A stretch of 8,587 nt of DNA from Candidatus Kapaibacterium sp. (GTDB lineage Bacteria; Bacteroidota; Ignavibacteria; Kapaibacteriales; UBA2268): contig CALHRB010000168.1 in NCBI GenBank assembly GCA_938038165.1, forward strand, positions 1-8,587, in the 5' to 3' direction. Position 1 is the stretch's first letter. The number at the start of each line of letters is the position of its first letter. The notes beneath the pieces were generated by a model. It was not told the DNA's origin, searched no databases, and saw nothing but the letters and a program-made list of their open reading frames with translations. Below, one piece after another: positions 7,423-8,587 of the stretch. Made by a program: the position numbers and the translations under genes.

Positions 7423-8136
7423 ATGGCTGAGTTGAATTCGGTCAAAACTAAAAATATATTTTTTTGGTTGATATGGTTACTTATCACATTCTCTACTATT
7501 TATTTACTTTATGACTTCATCATAAAAAATACAGGCTTTATGCCCTCACAGCCAATTCAATTTTCACATAAGGTTCACTCCGAGGATTTTGGGATTAAAT
7601 GTCTTTACTGCCATTCAAGTGCCGAAAATTCATCATATTCTGAAATTCCAACCACTTATTCATGTATGGTTTGCCATATTGCCTTAAAAAACTCATCAGC
7701 ACTCATAAAACCGTTGAATGAGAGCTTCGATTCTGAAAAACCGATCATTTGGAATCGAGTTTACAGGATTCCTGATTATACTAAATTCAATCATCAAGTT
7801 CATATTAATAGCCTTATTGATTGCTCAACCTGCCACGGTGAAGTGGAAAAAATGGAAAAAGTATATCAATTTCGCCCTCTAACTATGTCGTGGTGCATCG
7901 ATTGCCATCGGTCCCCAAAAAAATACGCCATACTCCCAAGAGAAATTTCCGGAATATTTACCGCTGATATCAAATTTGATTCGCTGGATTTTGCAAAAAA
8001 AAATTATTATTCAATTATTTCACCTGCTTATGGAATGTGGTTGTCAGATTTTTATGAGGGTGAATACCTGAAAAATGTAGTTTACCCTCGAGTTTTTTCA
8101 AGAGCTAACGAAAATTGTTCAGTTTGTCACTATTAA
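7423..8136 (+). CDS. actA: Alternative Complex III subunit ActA, pentahaem cytochrome c
   Basis: The 237-residue protein has one N-terminal membrane anchor (about 12-31) and five CxxCH haem c sites: CLYCH 60-64, CMVCH 81-85, CSTCH 134-138, CIDCH 158-162 and CSVCH 232-236. Extra histidines in FSHKVH (48-52) and FNHQVH (123-127) are candidate distal ligands for bis-His haems. This matches ActA of Alternative Complex III, a quinol:cytochrome c/oxidase reductase that replaces the bc1 complex. The haem domain faces the periplasm and passes electrons from the iron-sulfur subunit ActB towards ActE or an oxidase. The fifth haem site ends one residue before the C-terminus, so even a short truncation would abolish it. 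actB starts four bases after the stop, indicating translational coupling in an act operon. No Shine-Dalgarno is seen before the ATG, and the 104-bp upstream gap shows no convincing promoter box. A nine-A run at 7995-8003 lies within the reading frame. Confidence 0.94.
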   Translation: MAELNSVKTKNIFFWLIWLLITFSTIYLLYDFIIKNTGFMPSQPIQFSHKVHSEDFGIKCLYCHSSAENSSYSEIPTTYSCMVCHIALKNSSALIKPLNESFDSEKPIIWNRVYRIPDYTKFNHQVHINSLIDCSTCHGEVEKMEKVYQFRPLTMSWCIDCHRSPKKYAILPREISGIFTADIKFDSLDFAKKNYYSIISPAYGMWLSDFYEGEYLKNVVYPRVFSRANENCSVCHY

Positions 8137-8140
8137 TCTT

Positions 8141-8587
8141 ATGAAAAGACGAGACTTTATATCATTCATCAGTTCCTCTCTTGCTTTTCTTTCAACCAGT
8201 TGTACCAGACCCGAACATAAAGTTGTTCCTGCTGTTATGCCTTCAGAATTTTCTAAACCCGGAAACCCCGTTTATTTCAATTCTGCCTTTCAATTAAAAA
8301 ACTGTGCTTACGGCATCACCATTAAAACAGTAGATGGAAAACCAATCAAAATAGATGGAAATTTTGAGCATCCTGCTTCATACGGCAGAATCAATCCATT
8401 AATTCAAGCTTCCTTGTTTTCCTTGTTTGACCCGAATAGATTTTTTCAAGCCGAAATAAATGGAATTAAAAAGTCAAAAGAGGAATCATTAAAAATCATC
8501 CTTGACAAGATACAACAAGAACTTTCAAACGAAAAAAAAATCATTATTTTTGTTAACGAAAACTCATCTCCTTCTTATCAAAGCTTA
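8141..8587 (+). CDS. actB: Alternative Complex III subunit ActB, N-terminal part
   Basis: The first 149 codons are present and the gene runs off the window; ActB proteins are usually near 1000 residues. The N-terminus MKRRDFISFISSSLAF combines a twin-arginine-like RRDFI motif, a short hydrophobic stretch and STSC with Cys21 as a possible lipidation site. Ser at the -3 position makes this lipobox unusual. The following block is characteristic of ActB: VVPAVMPSEFSKPGNPVYF (28-46), an AYGITIKTVDGKPIKIDGN stretch, EHPASYGR, and a QASLFSLFDPNRFF region. It resembles the N-terminus of molybdopterin oxidoreductase-like proteins, whose fold ActB keeps without binding molybdenum. The C-terminal ferredoxin-like domain with its Fe-S clusters is expected beyond the window. 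ActB relays electrons between the membrane quinol-oxidising subunit ActC and the haems of ActA. Spacing of four bases from actA and the absence of a visible Shine-Dalgarno suggest coupled translation. Confidence 0.92.
   Translation, partial: MKRRDFISFISSSLAFLSTSCTRPEHKVVPAVMPSEFSKPGNPVYFNSAFQLKNCAYGITIKTVDGKPIKIDGNFEHPASYGRINPLIQASLFSLFDPNRFFQAEINGIKKSKEESLKIILDKIQQELSNEKKIIIFVNENSSPSYQSL

Noticed and set aside
1..8587. CRISPR array, tRNA or insertion sequence
   Set aside because: No regularly spaced direct repeats, no tRNA T-arm motif in a cloverleaf context, and no transposase-like frame or terminal inverted repeats with target duplications were found.

Overview
The window looks like a chromosomal segment from an AT-rich bacterium of the Bacteroidota/Chlorobiota (FCB) assemblage, most plausibly an Ignavibacteria- or Kapabacteria-like lineage. 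The reasons are a very large secreted C25 (gingipain/PorU-type) cysteine peptidase, the first two genes of an Alternative Complex III (act) respiratory operon, weak or absent Shine-Dalgarno sequences at several starts, and a strongly A+T-biased codon use. The taxonomic call is inference. No mobile element, CRISPR array, tRNA or rRNA gene was seen.

Left half, minus strand. Positions 3881 down to 1 hold one uninterrupted reading frame of more than 1293 codons whose 3' end lies outside the window. It encodes an exported C25-family peptidase with a roughly 700-residue N-terminal region, a peptidase core with the His (951) and Cys (981) motifs, a CARDB-like beta domain and the start of a further domain. 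A strong intrinsic terminator (4012-4044) separates it from the gene upstream on the same strand, 4091-5467. That gene encodes a 458-residue protein with four predicted membrane segments, which I do not recognise.

Middle. A 483-bp divergent intergenic region (5468-5950) contains a candidate minus-strand promoter, an 8-bp inverted repeat with a third half-site, a possible 46-codon GTG-started ORF, and a perfect 12-bp inverted repeat followed by two T7 tracts just before the next gene. This is the least explained part of the window.

Right half, plus strand. lat (5951-7318) encodes L-lysine 6-aminotransferase, the entry step of a lysine-to-2-aminoadipate catabolic route. After 104 bp comes actA (7423-8136), the pentahaem cytochrome c subunit of Alternative Complex III. 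Four bases later comes actB (8141 to the window end), the iron-sulfur/molybdopterin-fold subunit with a Tat-type, lipoprotein-like N-terminus. ActA and ActB belong to one quinol-oxidising complex that feeds electrons to a terminal oxidase; actC-F and perhaps cox genes are expected just beyond the window. I see no functional link between lat and the act genes other than adjacency and shared strand.
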